Origin: Pseudomonas tritici
GTDB lineage: Bacteria > Pseudomonadota > Gammaproteobacteria > Pseudomonadales > Pseudomonadaceae
Assembly (NCBI RefSeq): GCF_014268275.3
Contig: NZ_CP077084.1
Location: 5,270,001 to 5,334,000 of the forward strand
Direction: 5' to 3'
Length of the DNA stretch: 64,000 nucleotides
Shown here piece after piece: positions 44,995 to 55,412 of the stretch (positions are counted from its first letter, which is position 1; each line of letters begins with the position of its first letter). Made by a program: the position numbers and the translations under genes. The notes beneath the pieces are model-generated. The model was not told where the DNA came from. It saw only the letters and a list, made by a program, of their open reading frames with translations, and made no database searches.

Positions 44995-45023
44995 AAAAAA
45001 GCACCCTTAGGGGTGCTTTTTTT
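44995..45023 (+). terminator. Terminator of suhB
   Basis: AAAAAAGCACCC/GGGTGCTTTTTTT with a 4-base loop lies 12 bp after the suhB stop. Confidence 0.93.
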
Positions 45024-45074
45024 ATGCCTGGGATTTGAGGTTTGCCGCAACTCCAGCAACAACACAAATCAATT

Positions 45075-45162
45075 GTGGGAGAGGGCTTGCCCCCCGATTG
45101 CAGTGGGTCAGCACCTAATAAGCTGACTGACCCACCACTATCGGCGGCAAGCCCCCTCCCAC
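45075..45162. repeat. REPIN of the GTGGGAGAGGGCTTGCC subtype
   Basis: GTGGGAGAGGGCTTGCCCCC at 45075 and its inverse copy ending at 45162 surround a spacer that itself contains an inverted repeat (TGGGTCAGC.../...GCTGACTGACCCA). This subtype differs from the other REPINs in the window. Confidence 0.87.
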
Positions 45163-45207
45163 ATTTTTGAACTCACACAATTTTTTGCATCTGTACCAGG
45201 CTTGGGA

Positions 45208-45750
45208 TTACTGCTGGTTCTGGCCCAGCACCAAGCGCCCTTCCTTGTCGACTGGAATCTGGCCGCCTGGATCACGATCCATACGCACCGAGCCTTCCTT
45301 GCCATCCAAGGTGTAACGCACGTCATAGCCGACAACCTTGTCGCTGATATCGTTGACGGTGTTACAGCGAGTCTGGGTAGTGGTGTAGGTATCGCGGTTC
45401 TGCATGCCTTCCTGAACTTTGTTACCGGCATAACCACCGCCGACCGCACCGGCTACGGTTGCCAGCTTCTTACCATTGCCGCCACCGACCTGGTTGCCCA
45501 GCAGGCCACCGGCCAGCGCACCGACCACGGTACCAACGATCTGATGCTGATCCTGCACCGGCTTCTGCCGGGTTACCGCGACGTCCTTGCAGACCTCTCG
45601 CGGGGTTTTGATCTGGGTTTTCACCGGCTGCACCGCCAGCACTTGCGCATACTCAGGGCCGCTTTTTACCAGGCTGTAGGTGGCGACAGCACCCCCGGCA
45701 GTCACACCGACAGCACCCAATACCGCACCAACCAGTAACGACTTGTTCAC
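45208..45750 (-). CDS. Glycine-zipper 2TM outer-membrane protein
   Basis: This 180-residue envelope protein has an N-terminal hydrophobic segment (NKSLLVGAVLGAVGVTAGGAV) and a glycine-zipper block (VVGALAGGLLGNQVGGGNGK, then AGAVGGGYAGNKV) like Rickettsia 17-kDa antigen/SlyB-type proteins. Start at the GTG 45750 is chosen because a full AGGAGG site lies 7 bp before it; an ATG 21 bp upstream would place that site inside the coding sequence. Two cysteines (CKDVAV and RCNTV) could form a disulfide. The exact role is unknown; family members support envelope integrity. Confidence 0.78.
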   Translation of the reverse strand: MNKSLLVGAVLGAVGVTAGGAVATYSLVKSGPEYAQVLAVQPVKTQIKTPREVCKDVAVTRQKPVQDQHQIVGTVVGALAGGLLGNQVGGGNGKKLATVAGAVGGGYAGNKVQEGMQNRDTYTTTQTRCNTVNDISDKVVGYDVRYTLDGKEGSVRMDRDPGGQIPVDKEGRLVLGQNQQ

Positions 45751-45818
45751 GTTGAACCTCCTGACCATCACAAACGGACCGAACGATCCGCGCTATACCC
45801 AGCCTTGGAGCAAAAAAA

Positions 45819-45847
45819 AAGGCACGAGTTCAATACTCGTGCCTTCT
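45819..45847 (-). terminator. Terminator of yajC-secDF
   Basis: An 11-bp stem AAGGCACGAGT/ACTCGTGCCTT is followed on the minus strand by a run of nine Ts. Confidence 0.93.
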
Positions 45848-45874
45848 TTGTAACAGCAAGTCAACGACACCCCA

Positions 45875-46789
45875 TCAAGGGCGGTCGTCAACCTCCTTGC
45901 CGGTAGCGGCAGGAGGGATCAAGTCTTCGCTGTTGAGGTTCAGCCAGATCAGCACCACGTTGGCAATGTAGATCGACGAGTAGGTACCCGCCAGCACGCC
46001 GATGAACAGCGCCAGGGAGAAGCCCCACAGGTTGTCGCCGCCAAAGATCATCAGTGCCGCAATCGCCAGTAAGGTGGAGATTGACGTCGCCATGGTCCGC
46101 AGCAGGGTCTGCGTGGTGGAGATATTGATGTTCTCAATCAGCGTCGCTTTGCGCAGTACGCGGAAGTTCTCACGAACCCGGTCGAATACCACGATGGTGT
46201 CGTTGAGCGAGTAACCAATGATCGCCAGCACGGCCGCCAAAACGGTCAGGTCGAAGGTGATCTGGAAGTAAGCCAGGATGCCAACGGTCACGATCACGTC
46301 GTGGATCAGCGAAACAATGGCGCCGACACCGAACTTCCACTGAAAGCGGAACGCCAGGTAAATCATGATACCCGCCAGCGCCATCAGCATGCCGAGGCCG
46401 CCCTGGTCGCGCAGTTCTTCACCGACTTGTGGGCCGACGAATTCGACGCGCTTAACCGATGCCGGGTTGTCGCCGCCGACCTTCTGCAAGGCTTCGGCGA
46501 CCTGGTGACCCAGTTGCGGGTCTTCGCCCGGCATACGCACCAGCAGATCGGTGGTCGCCCCGAAGTTCTGCACGATGGCTTCGTGATAGCCGGCCTTGAC
46601 CAGCTCGTTGCGCACCACGGTAACGTCGGCCGGCTTCTCGTAGGTCAGCTCAATGAGCGTACCGCCGGTGAAGTCCAGCCCGTAGTTCAGGCCCTTATGG
46701 AACCAGCTGAACAACGCCAGAACGGTAAGGAGCACAGTGGCGCCGAACGCAATGTTGCGAACGCCCATGAAGTTGATTGTACGTAACAT
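45875..46789 (-). CDS. secF: Protein translocase subunit SecF
   Basis: This 304-residue membrane subunit with SecD uses proton flow to pull proteins through SecYEG. It has six transmembrane helices with the RND-like region GYSLNDTIVVFDRVREN and a periplasmic loop starting LDFTGGTLIEL. It is 9 bp after secD. Confidence 0.97.
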   Translation of the reverse strand: MLRTINFMGVRNIAFGATVLLTVLALFSWFHKGLNYGLDFTGGTLIELTYEKPADVTVVRNELVKAGYHEAIVQNFGATTDLLVRMPGEDPQLGHQVAEALQKVGGDNPASVKRVEFVGPQVGEELRDQGGLGMLMALAGIMIYLAFRFQWKFGVGAIVSLIHDVIVTVGILAYFQITFDLTVLAAVLAIIGYSLNDTIVVFDRVRENFRVLRKATLIENINISTTQTLLRTMATSISTLLAIAALMIFGGDNLWGFSLALFIGVLAGTYSSIYIANVVLIWLNLNSEDLIPPAATGKEVDDRP

Positions 46790-46798
46790 GGCAGCCCC

Positions 46799-48667
46799 TT
46801 AAATCCACAACTTCTTGAAGTCACGCCCGCCATAGATCAGGTTGACCATTGCGCGGGTCACCATGATGGCCGTGAACATCGAGGTAAAGATACCGAGGGA
46901 CATGGTCACCGCAAAACCTTTGACCGGGCCGGTGCCCATGGCAAAGAGAATCCCGCCGACCAGCAATGTGGTCAGGTTGGAGTCGAGAATCGCGGTAAAT
47001 GCCCGGCCGAAGCCTTCGTTGATTGCACGCTGTACGGTCATGCCATTGGCGATCTCTTCACGAATCCGCGAGAAGATCAGCACGTTGGCGTCCACCGCCA
47101 TACCCATGGTGAGTACGATACCGGCGATACCTGGCAGGGTCAGCGTAGCGCCCAGCAGCGACATCAAGGCCAGCAACATCACCATGTTGCCCGCCAGGGC
47201 CACAGTGGCGATGACGCCGAAGAAACGGTAGATGGCGATGATGAACAGCGACACAAACAGCATGCCCCACAAGGCTGCGTCGACACCCTTGGTGATGTTG
47301 TCGGCACCCAGGCTCGGGCCGATGGTACGTTCTTCAGCGAAGTACATCGGCGCAGCCAGGCCACCGGCACGCAGCAACAGGGCCAGTTCCGAGGACTCAC
47401 CCTGACCGTTCAGGCCGGTGATGCGGAATTGAGCACCCAGCGGCGACTGGATGGTCGCCAGGCTGATGATCTTCTTCTCTTCCTTGAAGGTCTGTACCGG
47501 CACGTCTTTCTCGACGCCGTTGACCATTTGCTTGGTGTAGGTGGTCACCGGGCGTTGCTCGATGAAGATCACCGCCATGCTGCGACCGACGTTGCTGCGC
47601 GTAGCGCGGCTCATCAGTTCGCCGCCGTGGCCATCCAGGCGGATGTTCACTTCAGGGGTACCGTGCTCGCCAAAACCCGCCTTGGCGTCAGTCACCTGGT
47701 CACCGGTGATGATCAAGCCACGCTCGATCAGCGCTGGAGGACGGTTACCTTCGCGGAACTCGAACTCTTCGGAAGTGGCGCGGGTAGCACCCGGCTCAGC
47801 CGCGAGGCGGAATTCCAGGTTGGCGGTTTTACCCAGGATACGCTTGGCTTCAGCGGTGTCCTGTACGCCCGGCAGCTCAACCACGATGCGGTTGGCACCC
47901 TGGCGCTGAACGATCGGCTCGGCCACACCCAGCTCGTTGACGCGGTTACGTACCGTGGTCAAGTTCTGCTTGATGGAGTATTCACGGATTTCCGCGATCT
48001 TGGCCGGGCTCATCGCCAGACGCAGTACAGCCTGGCCATTGAGGTCAGCCGGTACGATATCGAAATCGTTGAAGTTCTTGCGGATCAGCGCACGGGCCTG
48101 TTCGCGGGAAGCTTCGTCAGAGAAGCCCAGCTGGATGGCACCGTTGAGCTGCGGCAGGCTGCGATAACGCAGGCGCTCTTTACGCAACAGGCTCTTCACG
48201 TCGCCTTCGTAGACTTTCAGACGGGCGTCGAGGGCTTTGTCCATATCGACTTCCAGCAGGAAGTGCACACCACCGGACAAGTCCAGACCCAGCTTCATCG
48301 GGTGCGCGCCAATGCTGCGCAGCCATTGTGGCGTGGTCTGTGCCAGGTTTAATGCAACGACGTAGTCGTCACCCATGGCCTTGCGCACGACATCTTTAGC
48401 CGGCAATTGGTCTTCTTGCTTGGTCAGGCGCAACAAGCCGCCTTTCGAACCAGCCGCCAAAGTTGCCGCTTTAACCTGAATGCCCGCGTCAGTGAGCGCT
48501 TTGCTCGCACGGTCCAGATCAGCCTGATTGACCTGCAGCGAAGTGCTGGCGCCAGAGATCTGGATCGCAGGGTCATCAGGATAGAGATTGGGAGCGGAAT
48601 AAATAAAACCGATCGCCAGCACCGCCAGGATCAGTACGTATTTCCACAGAGGGTATTTGTTCAGCAT
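46799..48667 (-). CDS. secD: Protein translocase subunit SecD
   Basis: This 622-residue partner of SecF has a large periplasmic domain (GLDLSGGVHFLLEVD, P1 head up to about 430) and six helices at the C-terminal end (GIAGIVLTMGMAVDANVLIF). The start MLNKYPLWKY at 48667 is preferred over an ATG one codon earlier. It is third in the queA-tgt-yajC-secD-secF run. Confidence 0.97.
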   Translation of the reverse strand: MLNKYPLWKYVLILAVLAIGFIYSAPNLYPDDPAIQISGASTSLQVNQADLDRASKALTDAGIQVKAATLAAGSKGGLLRLTKQEDQLPAKDVVRKAMGDDYVVALNLAQTTPQWLRSIGAHPMKLGLDLSGGVHFLLEVDMDKALDARLKVYEGDVKSLLRKERLRYRSLPQLNGAIQLGFSDEASREQARALIRKNFNDFDIVPADLNGQAVLRLAMSPAKIAEIREYSIKQNLTTVRNRVNELGVAEPIVQRQGANRIVVELPGVQDTAEAKRILGKTANLEFRLAAEPGATRATSEEFEFREGNRPPALIERGLIITGDQVTDAKAGFGEHGTPEVNIRLDGHGGELMSRATRSNVGRSMAVIFIEQRPVTTYTKQMVNGVEKDVPVQTFKEEKKIISLATIQSPLGAQFRITGLNGQGESSELALLLRAGGLAAPMYFAEERTIGPSLGADNITKGVDAALWGMLFVSLFIIAIYRFFGVIATVALAGNMVMLLALMSLLGATLTLPGIAGIVLTMGMAVDANVLIFSRIREEIANGMTVQRAINEGFGRAFTAILDSNLTTLLVGGILFAMGTGPVKGFAVTMSLGIFTSMFTAIMVTRAMVNLIYGGRDFKKLWI

Positions 48668-48729
48668 CACGCCGCCCGCTTATAACGCGGGGCGCCTTGC
48701 GCGCCCCGTCGATTGGTAAAGGTTGTTAC

Positions 48730-49068
48730 TTAGATCGCTTTGAGCGTGCCTTTTGGCAGCGTGGCAGCGATGGCGCCCTTCTGGAACTTCATTTCTACGG
48801 TGTCGGAGACTTCCAGCACCACGAAAGCATCGGAAACCTTGGTGATCTTGCCAGCGATGCCGCCGGTGGTCACAACTTCGTCGCCTTTCTGCAGGCTGCC
48901 CAGCAGGTTTTTCTGCTCTTTGGCGCGCTTGGCCTGTGGGCGCCAGATCATCAGGTAGAAGATGACCAGGAAGCCGACCAGGAAAATCCACTCGAAACCA
49001 CCGCCCATAGGGCCGGCAGCAGCAGGCGCAGCGGCGTCAGCCATGGCGTTAGAGATAAAAAAGCTCAT
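48730..49068 (-). CDS. yajC: Sec translocon accessory protein YajC
   Basis: This 112-residue single-span protein (IFLVGFLVIFYLMIWRPQAK) associates with SecDF. The C-terminal cytoplasmic part has QKGDEVVTTGGIAGKI. The spacing and order (tgt, yajC, secD, secF) are universal in the group. Confidence 0.97.
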   Translation of the reverse strand: MSFFISNAMADAAAPAAAGPMGGGFEWIFLVGFLVIFYLMIWRPQAKRAKEQKNLLGSLQKGDEVVTTGGIAGKITKVSDAFVVLEVSDTVEMKFQKGAIAATLPKGTLKAI

Positions 49069-49111
49069 TTAGCACTCCAGTTGCAAATAGTGAATCTTAG
49101 GGTCGGAAAAC

Positions 49112-51282
<2,171 letters not shown>

Positions 51283-51348
51283 GATGGGGTTCGTCTAGCA
51301 GGGCCGGGAAGTCTAGCGGAAATAGTGAAAATTGACCATGAAACGTGA

Positions 51349-51377
51349 TTGACCAACGGTAATCTCATCTCTATACT
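51349..51377 (+). promoter_or_regulatory. Promoter of tRNA-Leu
   Basis: TTGACC (51349-51354) and TATACT (51372-51377) are separated by 17 bp, with the tRNA starting 13 bp later. It is a near-consensus stable-RNA promoter. Confidence 0.8.
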
Positions 51378-51390
51378 TCGCCGCCATTGA

Positions 51391-51475
51391 GCCCTGATGG
51401 CGGAATTGGTAGACGCGGCGGATTCAAAATCCGTTTTCGAAAGAAGTGGGAGTTCGATTCTCCCTCGGGGCACCA
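51391..51475 (+). tRNA. tRNA-Leu(CAA)
   Basis: This 85-base gene includes an encoded 3' CCA. The acceptor stem GCCCTGA/TCGGGGC pairs fully, the D arm is TGGCGGAATTGGTAGACGCG, and the anticodon stem GCGGA/TCCGT holds loop TTCAAAA, giving anticodon CAA. A long variable arm, as expected of leucine tRNA, and the T arm GGGAGTTCGATTCTCCC are present. Confidence 0.97.
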
Positions 51476-51483
51476 TCTTAAAG

Positions 51484-51513
51484 AAAGACCTTGAAATTCA
51501 AGGTCTTTTTTTT
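51484..51513 (+). terminator. Terminator of tRNA-Leu
   Basis: AAAGACCTTGAA pairs with TTCAAGGTCTTT, followed by TTTTT, about 10 bp after the tRNA. Confidence 0.92.
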
Positions 51514-51585
51514 CGCCTGTAGAAAAGTGGGCGGCCAGCTGATTCACTGCTCACCACCCACTATCTGTCTGCAACACGATCTACT

Positions 51586-51611
51586 GTGGGAGCTGGCTTG
51601 CCTGCGATGAC
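51586..51611 (+). repeat. Single REP element
   Basis: GTGGGAGCTGGCTTGCCTGC followed by GATGACG is a lone REP with no inverted partner. Solitary REPs are usually remnants of REPINs. Confidence 0.8.
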
Positions 51612-51639
51612 GCCAGCCCCAACACCTCAAATCCCCTGC

Positions 51640-51909
51640 CTACACACCAACCCCTTCCCCCTCCTCCACCACCCCATTCGCCAAATCATCCACCACCGCC
51701 TTCGCCATCTCCCCCAAATAATGCGCCGCCCAGGCGTGGCGATCTGCGCTGTTGTCCATGGCGGCATCCAATGCCAGCATTTTTGAACAATGGAGAAGCT
51801 CGGAGGCATGCTCCAGGGCATCGCGAATGGGTACGCCGGAATTCACGCGGAATAGGTGGCGAAGGTTGGGTTGTTTGCCGCAGGTGAAGAAGGTGATGAC
51901 GCCGAGGCG
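51640..51909 (-). pseudogene. DUF3077-family protein, start lost
   Basis: The minus-strand frame reads VITFFTCGKQPNLRHLFRV and then SGVPIRDALEHASELLHC and a further helical stretch to a TAG at 51640. This is the body of a DUF3077 protein, a small family found in Pseudomonas. Upstream the frame hits a TAA at 51910 and no ATG, GTG or TTG lies between it and the conserved segment. The only in-frame start is an internal GTG at 51846, which would drop the FFTCG segment and leave 68 residues. The gene has therefore been cut just upstream of the conserved region, at the edge of the disordered stretch that follows. The function of the family is unknown. Confidence 0.65.
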
Positions 51910-52216
51910 TTAGACGCTCAAATCGAACGATTCTTCTCCTCGGCTCTGGCCTAAATTGGGAGTCATTCGATTTCTCAACAAACCTGGAGCCGAGTCGTTT
52001 TTTAAAGAAGGGCCTCGTGTTTTCGGGCGCCACTAAGCGCCCTGATAACCAAGAAGACGCATCATGGGTTGGCATACAACATTGGTGTAAGTGCTTATGG
52101 GACATTCGTATCGCGGTGTCTGGTTGCGAATGAAATGTTGCGGTCGAAGACCATGAAATGCAGTGGGGTGCGATAGTCAACGCGTATGACCCGACACGAT
52201 AAGAAAGGGGTGTTCC
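51910..52216. other. Non-coding stretch with interleaved inverted repeats
   Basis: No gene can be supported. It has AAATCGAACGA (51920-51930) with the near-inverse TCATTCGATTT (51963-51973), and CTCGGCTC (51939-51946) with GAGCCGAG (51987-51994), followed by TCGTTTTTT. The two pairs interleave, so both stems together would form a pseudoknot. A further hairpin GGGCGC/GCGCCC is at 52025-52042. It lies between a truncated gene and an IS66-type end and could be element debris or an RNA gene. Confidence 0.4.
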
Positions 52217-52375
52217 GTAAGCGCACGCCAACTCACCTTGCGTAATTCAGGCCGGCACCCACTGATGCGGTAGCAGTTGGCAGATCTCATTGGCCCGTTG
52301 TCAGCACATCTTTGAGATAGGCATACGGATCAGCCCGTCGACATTCCGATGCAGCCTCTTGAGGGCGCTCGTCTT
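52217..52375 (-). mobile_element. IS66-type element remnant (C-terminal end of transposase and terminal inverted repeat)
   Basis: The minus strand encodes RRADPYAYLKDVLT, the conserved C-terminal motif of IS66 TnpC transposases. Then, after a frame break, ICQLLPHQWVPA and a stop at 52247 follow. The segment ends at 52217 with GTAAGCG, the typical IS66-family terminal sequence. Everything upstream of the motif (the DDE core and the other end) is missing, so it is an old, immobile fragment. Confidence 0.72.
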
Positions 52376-52448
52376 GTTTCAAATAATTGGCAACATTTAC
52401 GAGGCTGTGCCAGCATCCGGCTACAAACGTTGGCAAGGAAGTTGAACA

Positions 52449-52964
52449 ATGCTCGATGCTCTGGAAGGCACGCCACTCTGGGTTTACGGCGCATTTCTCT
52501 TGGTCTGCTACTACGGTTTGAGTGCTAGGATAACCAGTCGTGAAAGTCAGCGGTCGCTGGTCATCACACCGGTTGTTTTGGTGATCTGGTCACTCCTTTC
52601 TCTTAGCTATGCGGACCGCGTTGAGTTGACCGTTGGCAGTTGGTTCACGGGAATGCTTTTAGGTGGCTTAGTCGCATTTGCACTATTTCCTCGACGCGGA
52701 CTGGCTTTGGACGAGGAGGGCAAGCATCTGATCGTGCCTGGGACATGGAAAGTTCTTGGTATCTCGCTTCTCTTTTTTGCCGTGAAATACTTCATCGGTT
52801 ATCAAGCTGCCGTACATCCAGAATTCTCGGCCACTGTGGAAATGCTCGTCCTTGCTGGTGCCGCATCAGGATTTACCGTCGGCTTGTTCTGCGGACGCAC
52901 GGGTGTCTTCTACTTGGCGTGGCTTGCACTTCGAGATGTCCATGAAAGCAAACGCACTATTTGA
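52449..52964 (+). CDS. Small multi-span membrane protein (DUF6622-like)
   Basis: This 171-residue protein has about five hydrophobic helices (ALEGTPLWVYGAFLLVCYYG, VITPVVLVIWSLLSL, SWFTGMLLGGLVAFALF, VLGISLLFFAVKYFIGY, VEMLVLAGAASGFTVGLF). The start is preceded by an AAGGAAG site. The opening GTPLWVYG, PGTWK, KYFIGY and the GR near the end resemble the DUF6622 membrane family; that match is from memory and moderate. The function is unknown. The region around it is less GC-rich than the housekeeping parts and flanked by gene remnants, suggesting acquisition. Confidence 0.7.
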   Translation: MLDALEGTPLWVYGAFLLVCYYGLSARITSRESQRSLVITPVVLVIWSLLSLSYADRVELTVGSWFTGMLLGGLVAFALFPRRGLALDEEGKHLIVPGTWKVLGISLLFFAVKYFIGYQAAVHPEFSATVEMLVLAGAASGFTVGLFCGRTGVFYLAWLALRDVHESKRTI

Positions 52965-52983
52965 ACTCGCTCGTTGATACTCG

Positions 52984-53547
52984 ATGCACGCTAATAGAGA
53001 GGATCGGACACGCTTTTGTACGCCGTATAGTGGCAATAATTTTTCGGTCAAAGGAATGGCTATGACCCCGTTAAGCGGCTTACCCATCGGTGCAATTGGC
53101 GATTTCGACATCGGAAATACCACTTCGCATTGCACGAAAAGGGAAGCGCCATGCGTGCAGGATGCAATGTTAGCGGCTACGCCTGAGCAGGTGGAAGCTA
53201 TGCAGCATGCCTCCATCGCCCGTCTTGCCAAAACCGAAGCGGCCAGACCAGGCCTGGTGGCAGCGGGGATAAACTCGGACCGAAAGACTATGGCCGATGC
53301 CATGTATGAACTGATGGTTACCGATTTGCGGCCTGAGCTTGGACGCATCAAGGTGCCTGTCGAGGTCGTTTATGCCTACGACTCGCATTACGGCATAGAG
53401 GCGTCCCAAGTTGATGCAATGTTCCGTAACGCCTATGCCTCAACCCCAAACATCAGCTTCAGGCGCATTGACGGCAGTTTTCACTTCATCATGCTTGATC
53501 AGCCAGATCTGTTTGCCGGTGCTGTCATCAAGTATCTGAACCCCTGA
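52984..53547 (+). pseudogene. C-terminal half of an alpha/beta hydrolase
   Basis: From about 53158 the frame reads DAMLAATPEQVEAMQHASIA, then TMADAMYELMVTDLRPELGR, then PVEVVYAYDSHYGIEASQ, and GSFHFIMLDQPDLFAGAV. This is the cap and C-terminal part of an alpha/beta hydrolase, including the acid (AYD) and His (SFHF) of the triad. The N-terminal half with the GxSxG nucleophile is absent, and the first 55 codons do not look like the family. No ribosome binding site is seen at 52984. It is a truncated remnant. Confidence 0.65.
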
Positions 53548-53687
53548 GCGATAGCTTTTGGCCCAGAGCGGACAAGCACATCCTTACAAGTGATCGTCCC
53601 CGCCCCTCACCAACTTGCAGGATCGTACAAGCTCTCCTTCCCCCTCCTTCGCTAACCTGACCACCCTCACCCACCCGAGTCCCCGTC

Positions 53688-54068
53688 ATGGTCCAGCCAC
53701 AGCCTCCAACAAATCCCATAAACCTCACCCAAAAAGCCTCCCTCATCGACCAACACTGGAGCCCACGCGTCGTCGCCGAGATGAACGACTACCAATTCAA
53801 GGTAGTACGCATCGAAGGCGAATTCATCTGGCACTCCCACCCCGAAACCGACGAGGCCTTCCTGGTGCTGGAGGGCACGCTACGTATCGACCTCCCAAAC
53901 GGCCCGGTCTATGTAGCGCCAGGTGAACTCTACGTAGTCCCTCGCGGCATAGAGCACCGAACCGCCGCCGAAGGCGAAGCCAAGTTGATGATGATCGAGC
54001 CACGGGGCATCTTGAACACCGGGCATGAAGGTGGGGACCGTACCGCCGTGAATGATCAGTGGGTCTGA
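53688..54068 (+). CDS. Cupin-domain protein
   Basis: This 126-residue single-domain cupin has the two cupin motifs: WHSHPETDEAFLVLEG (HxH and Glu ligands) and GELYVVPRGIEHRTAAEG (final His). All four metal ligands are in place, so it can bind a metal ion. Such small cupins are often sugar isomerase-, dioxygenase- or mannose-type proteins. The substrate is not clear and no neighbour suggests one. It stands alone. Confidence 0.85.
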   Translation: MVQPQPPTNPINLTQKASLIDQHWSPRVVAEMNDYQFKVVRIEGEFIWHSHPETDEAFLVLEGTLRIDLPNGPVYVAPGELYVVPRGIEHRTAAEGEAKLMMIEPRGILNTGHEGGDRTAVNDQWV

Positions 54069-54146
54069 GGGTTGGCATTTCCTTGAGGTCGCCAGTCCTT
54101 TCAAACCGTTATGATCTAGCGCCATCCTTCAAGGAAGAACCCGATC

Positions 54147-54307
54147 ATGCCGCCGCGTCGCCAACGGCCTGCACATCACAGTCAAGGGCGCCGTCTCGGT
54201 CGGATTACCAGAGCAACCTCTACCTGGAAGACAGCGACACTTGCACCACCTACCGTGTAAGCCTCGAACAGGTCGAGACCCGACCGCCCTTGCCGAGCGG
54301 TCGGTAG
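54147..54307 (+). pseudogene. Frameshifted short gene
   Basis: An AAGGAAG site 9 bp before an ATG at 54147 suggests a gene start. One frame then reads VANGLHITVKGAVS and a second frame from about 54203 reads DYQSNLYLEDSDTCTTYRVS, followed by LEQVETR and a stop at 54307. The two pieces together look like one small beta-rich protein broken by frameshift. No function is recognised and the reading is tentative. Confidence 0.35.
54280..54306 (+). terminator. Stem-loop at the end of the decayed gene
   Basis: CCGACCGC (54280-54287) and GCGGTCGG (54297-54304) form a perfect 8-bp stem followed by TAGGTTTATTTC. Confidence 0.5.
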
Positions 54308-54361
54308 GTTTATTTCAGTACGACAATCAGCGCGCAGACAACTGTGGTCGCCAACGTAGGC

Positions 54362-55258
54362 TCAAGCTGGTGCGCGTGCCTGCTCTTCTACCGCCAACAC
54401 GACATCAAGCGTATTGAGGAAGAGGTCATGGCTCAGAATGCCGGTGGCGATGGTCGACAAGACGGGCTTGCCGTTCTCGTCCTTGATCACTACGTTTTCG
54501 GTCCAGGCGTTGAGGTCTACCGTGCGCAGCGACGACATCGGCACTGTGTTGCCCTGGTACTCGAGGAAATCCCGGTTCACCACAATGGGCGACGTGGTGA
54601 TTTTCAGGAAGTTGCCGGTCACTCGCTTGCCCCAGACCTGCTTGGAGTTGATGCAATTGAAGGTGACCGAACGGCCCGCCTCCAAGGCTTCTGCCACGGC
54701 TGGCAGGCGCGCGCGGACGTGTAGGTCACGGACCAGTTCCTGAAACTTCTGAAAGCCTTTGAGGGTTTCGATCACCCGATGAAACGGCTCTGCGGCATTA
54801 CGGCGATAGGCCAGGTTTGTGATCAGGCCGGTCAATACGGTTTGCCCGGAGCTGAACAGATACAGGTCTTCAATTTCAGTAAACGGTGTGTAGTCGCGCT
54901 GGTCTTTGGTGATGCGCACGAGGCCGTGTTCATACACTTCGTAGTGGGTGTTGCGCAGTTTTTTTTGCCAAACGTAGATACCTACTATGCACAGCCCCAC
55001 AACGGCCAACAAACCGCTGGTGAAATAAAACACGCTGTGTTGGCTGGCGAAATTCAGGGTCATGCCTCGGGACGTGTGAAGGCTAACCGGGCCGTCATTG
55101 CCCATCGGCACAATCGTGCTCAGGTAGAAGACGAATACGGCGAGGCCCAAAAGCGCAGCGGCCAATATCAGGCTGAAAATCAGGAAAGCTTTGCCTTGGC
55201 GGAACGTCGCGATCAGTTCGCCCGTGGTGGCTGGGGCATGAGTGGGAGATGGTTGCAT
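54362..55258 (-). CDS. DUF6585-type membrane protein
   Basis: This 298-residue protein has two transmembrane helices (about 24-48 IFSLILAAALLGLAVFVFYL and about 77-97 FTSGLLAVVGLCIVGIYVW), and then a cytoplasmic region with a PH-like YEVYEHGLVRI segment (about 105-140) and a C-terminal domain. This matches the DUF6585 family, which is bacterial and uncharacterised. The start at 55258 is uncertain because no clear ribosome binding site was identified. It is downstream of the TonB receptor on the same strand but separated by a 154-bp gap. Confidence 0.7.
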   Translation of the reverse strand: MQPSPTHAPATTGELIATFRQGKAFLIFSLILAAALLGLAVFVFYLSTIVPMGNDGPVSLHTSRGMTLNFASQHSVFYFTSGLLAVVGLCIVGIYVWQKKLRNTHYEVYEHGLVRITKDQRDYTPFTEIEDLYLFSSGQTVLTGLITNLAYRRNAAEPFHRVIETLKGFQKFQELVRDLHVRARLPAVAEALEAGRSVTFNCINSKQVWGKRVTGNFLKITTSPIVVNRDFLEYQGNTVPMSSLRTVDLNAWTENVVIKDENGKPVLSTIATGILSHDLFLNTLDVVLAVEEQARAPA

Positions 55259-55412
55259 GGGTGTTTGCGTCCTTGTCAGTGGGTAAAGTGCGGGCTGTCA
55301 ACGCAGCGCCAAATGAGCCTTGTACCCGGTCATCTGTGTGACCGGGAAGCCTGGCACTGCGCGTAGGAACATGGCTAATTAATATCGTTCCTTGGTCGCC
55401 GCAACTTAATCC

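Noticed and set aside
45001..45207. Small RNA gene between suhB and the glycine-zipper gene
   Set aside because: The sequence is explained by the suhB terminator and a REPIN.
51391..52400. Integrase-mediated genomic island using the tRNA-Leu 3' end
   Set aside because: No integrase gene and no direct repeat of the tRNA end was found in the window; only remnants are present.
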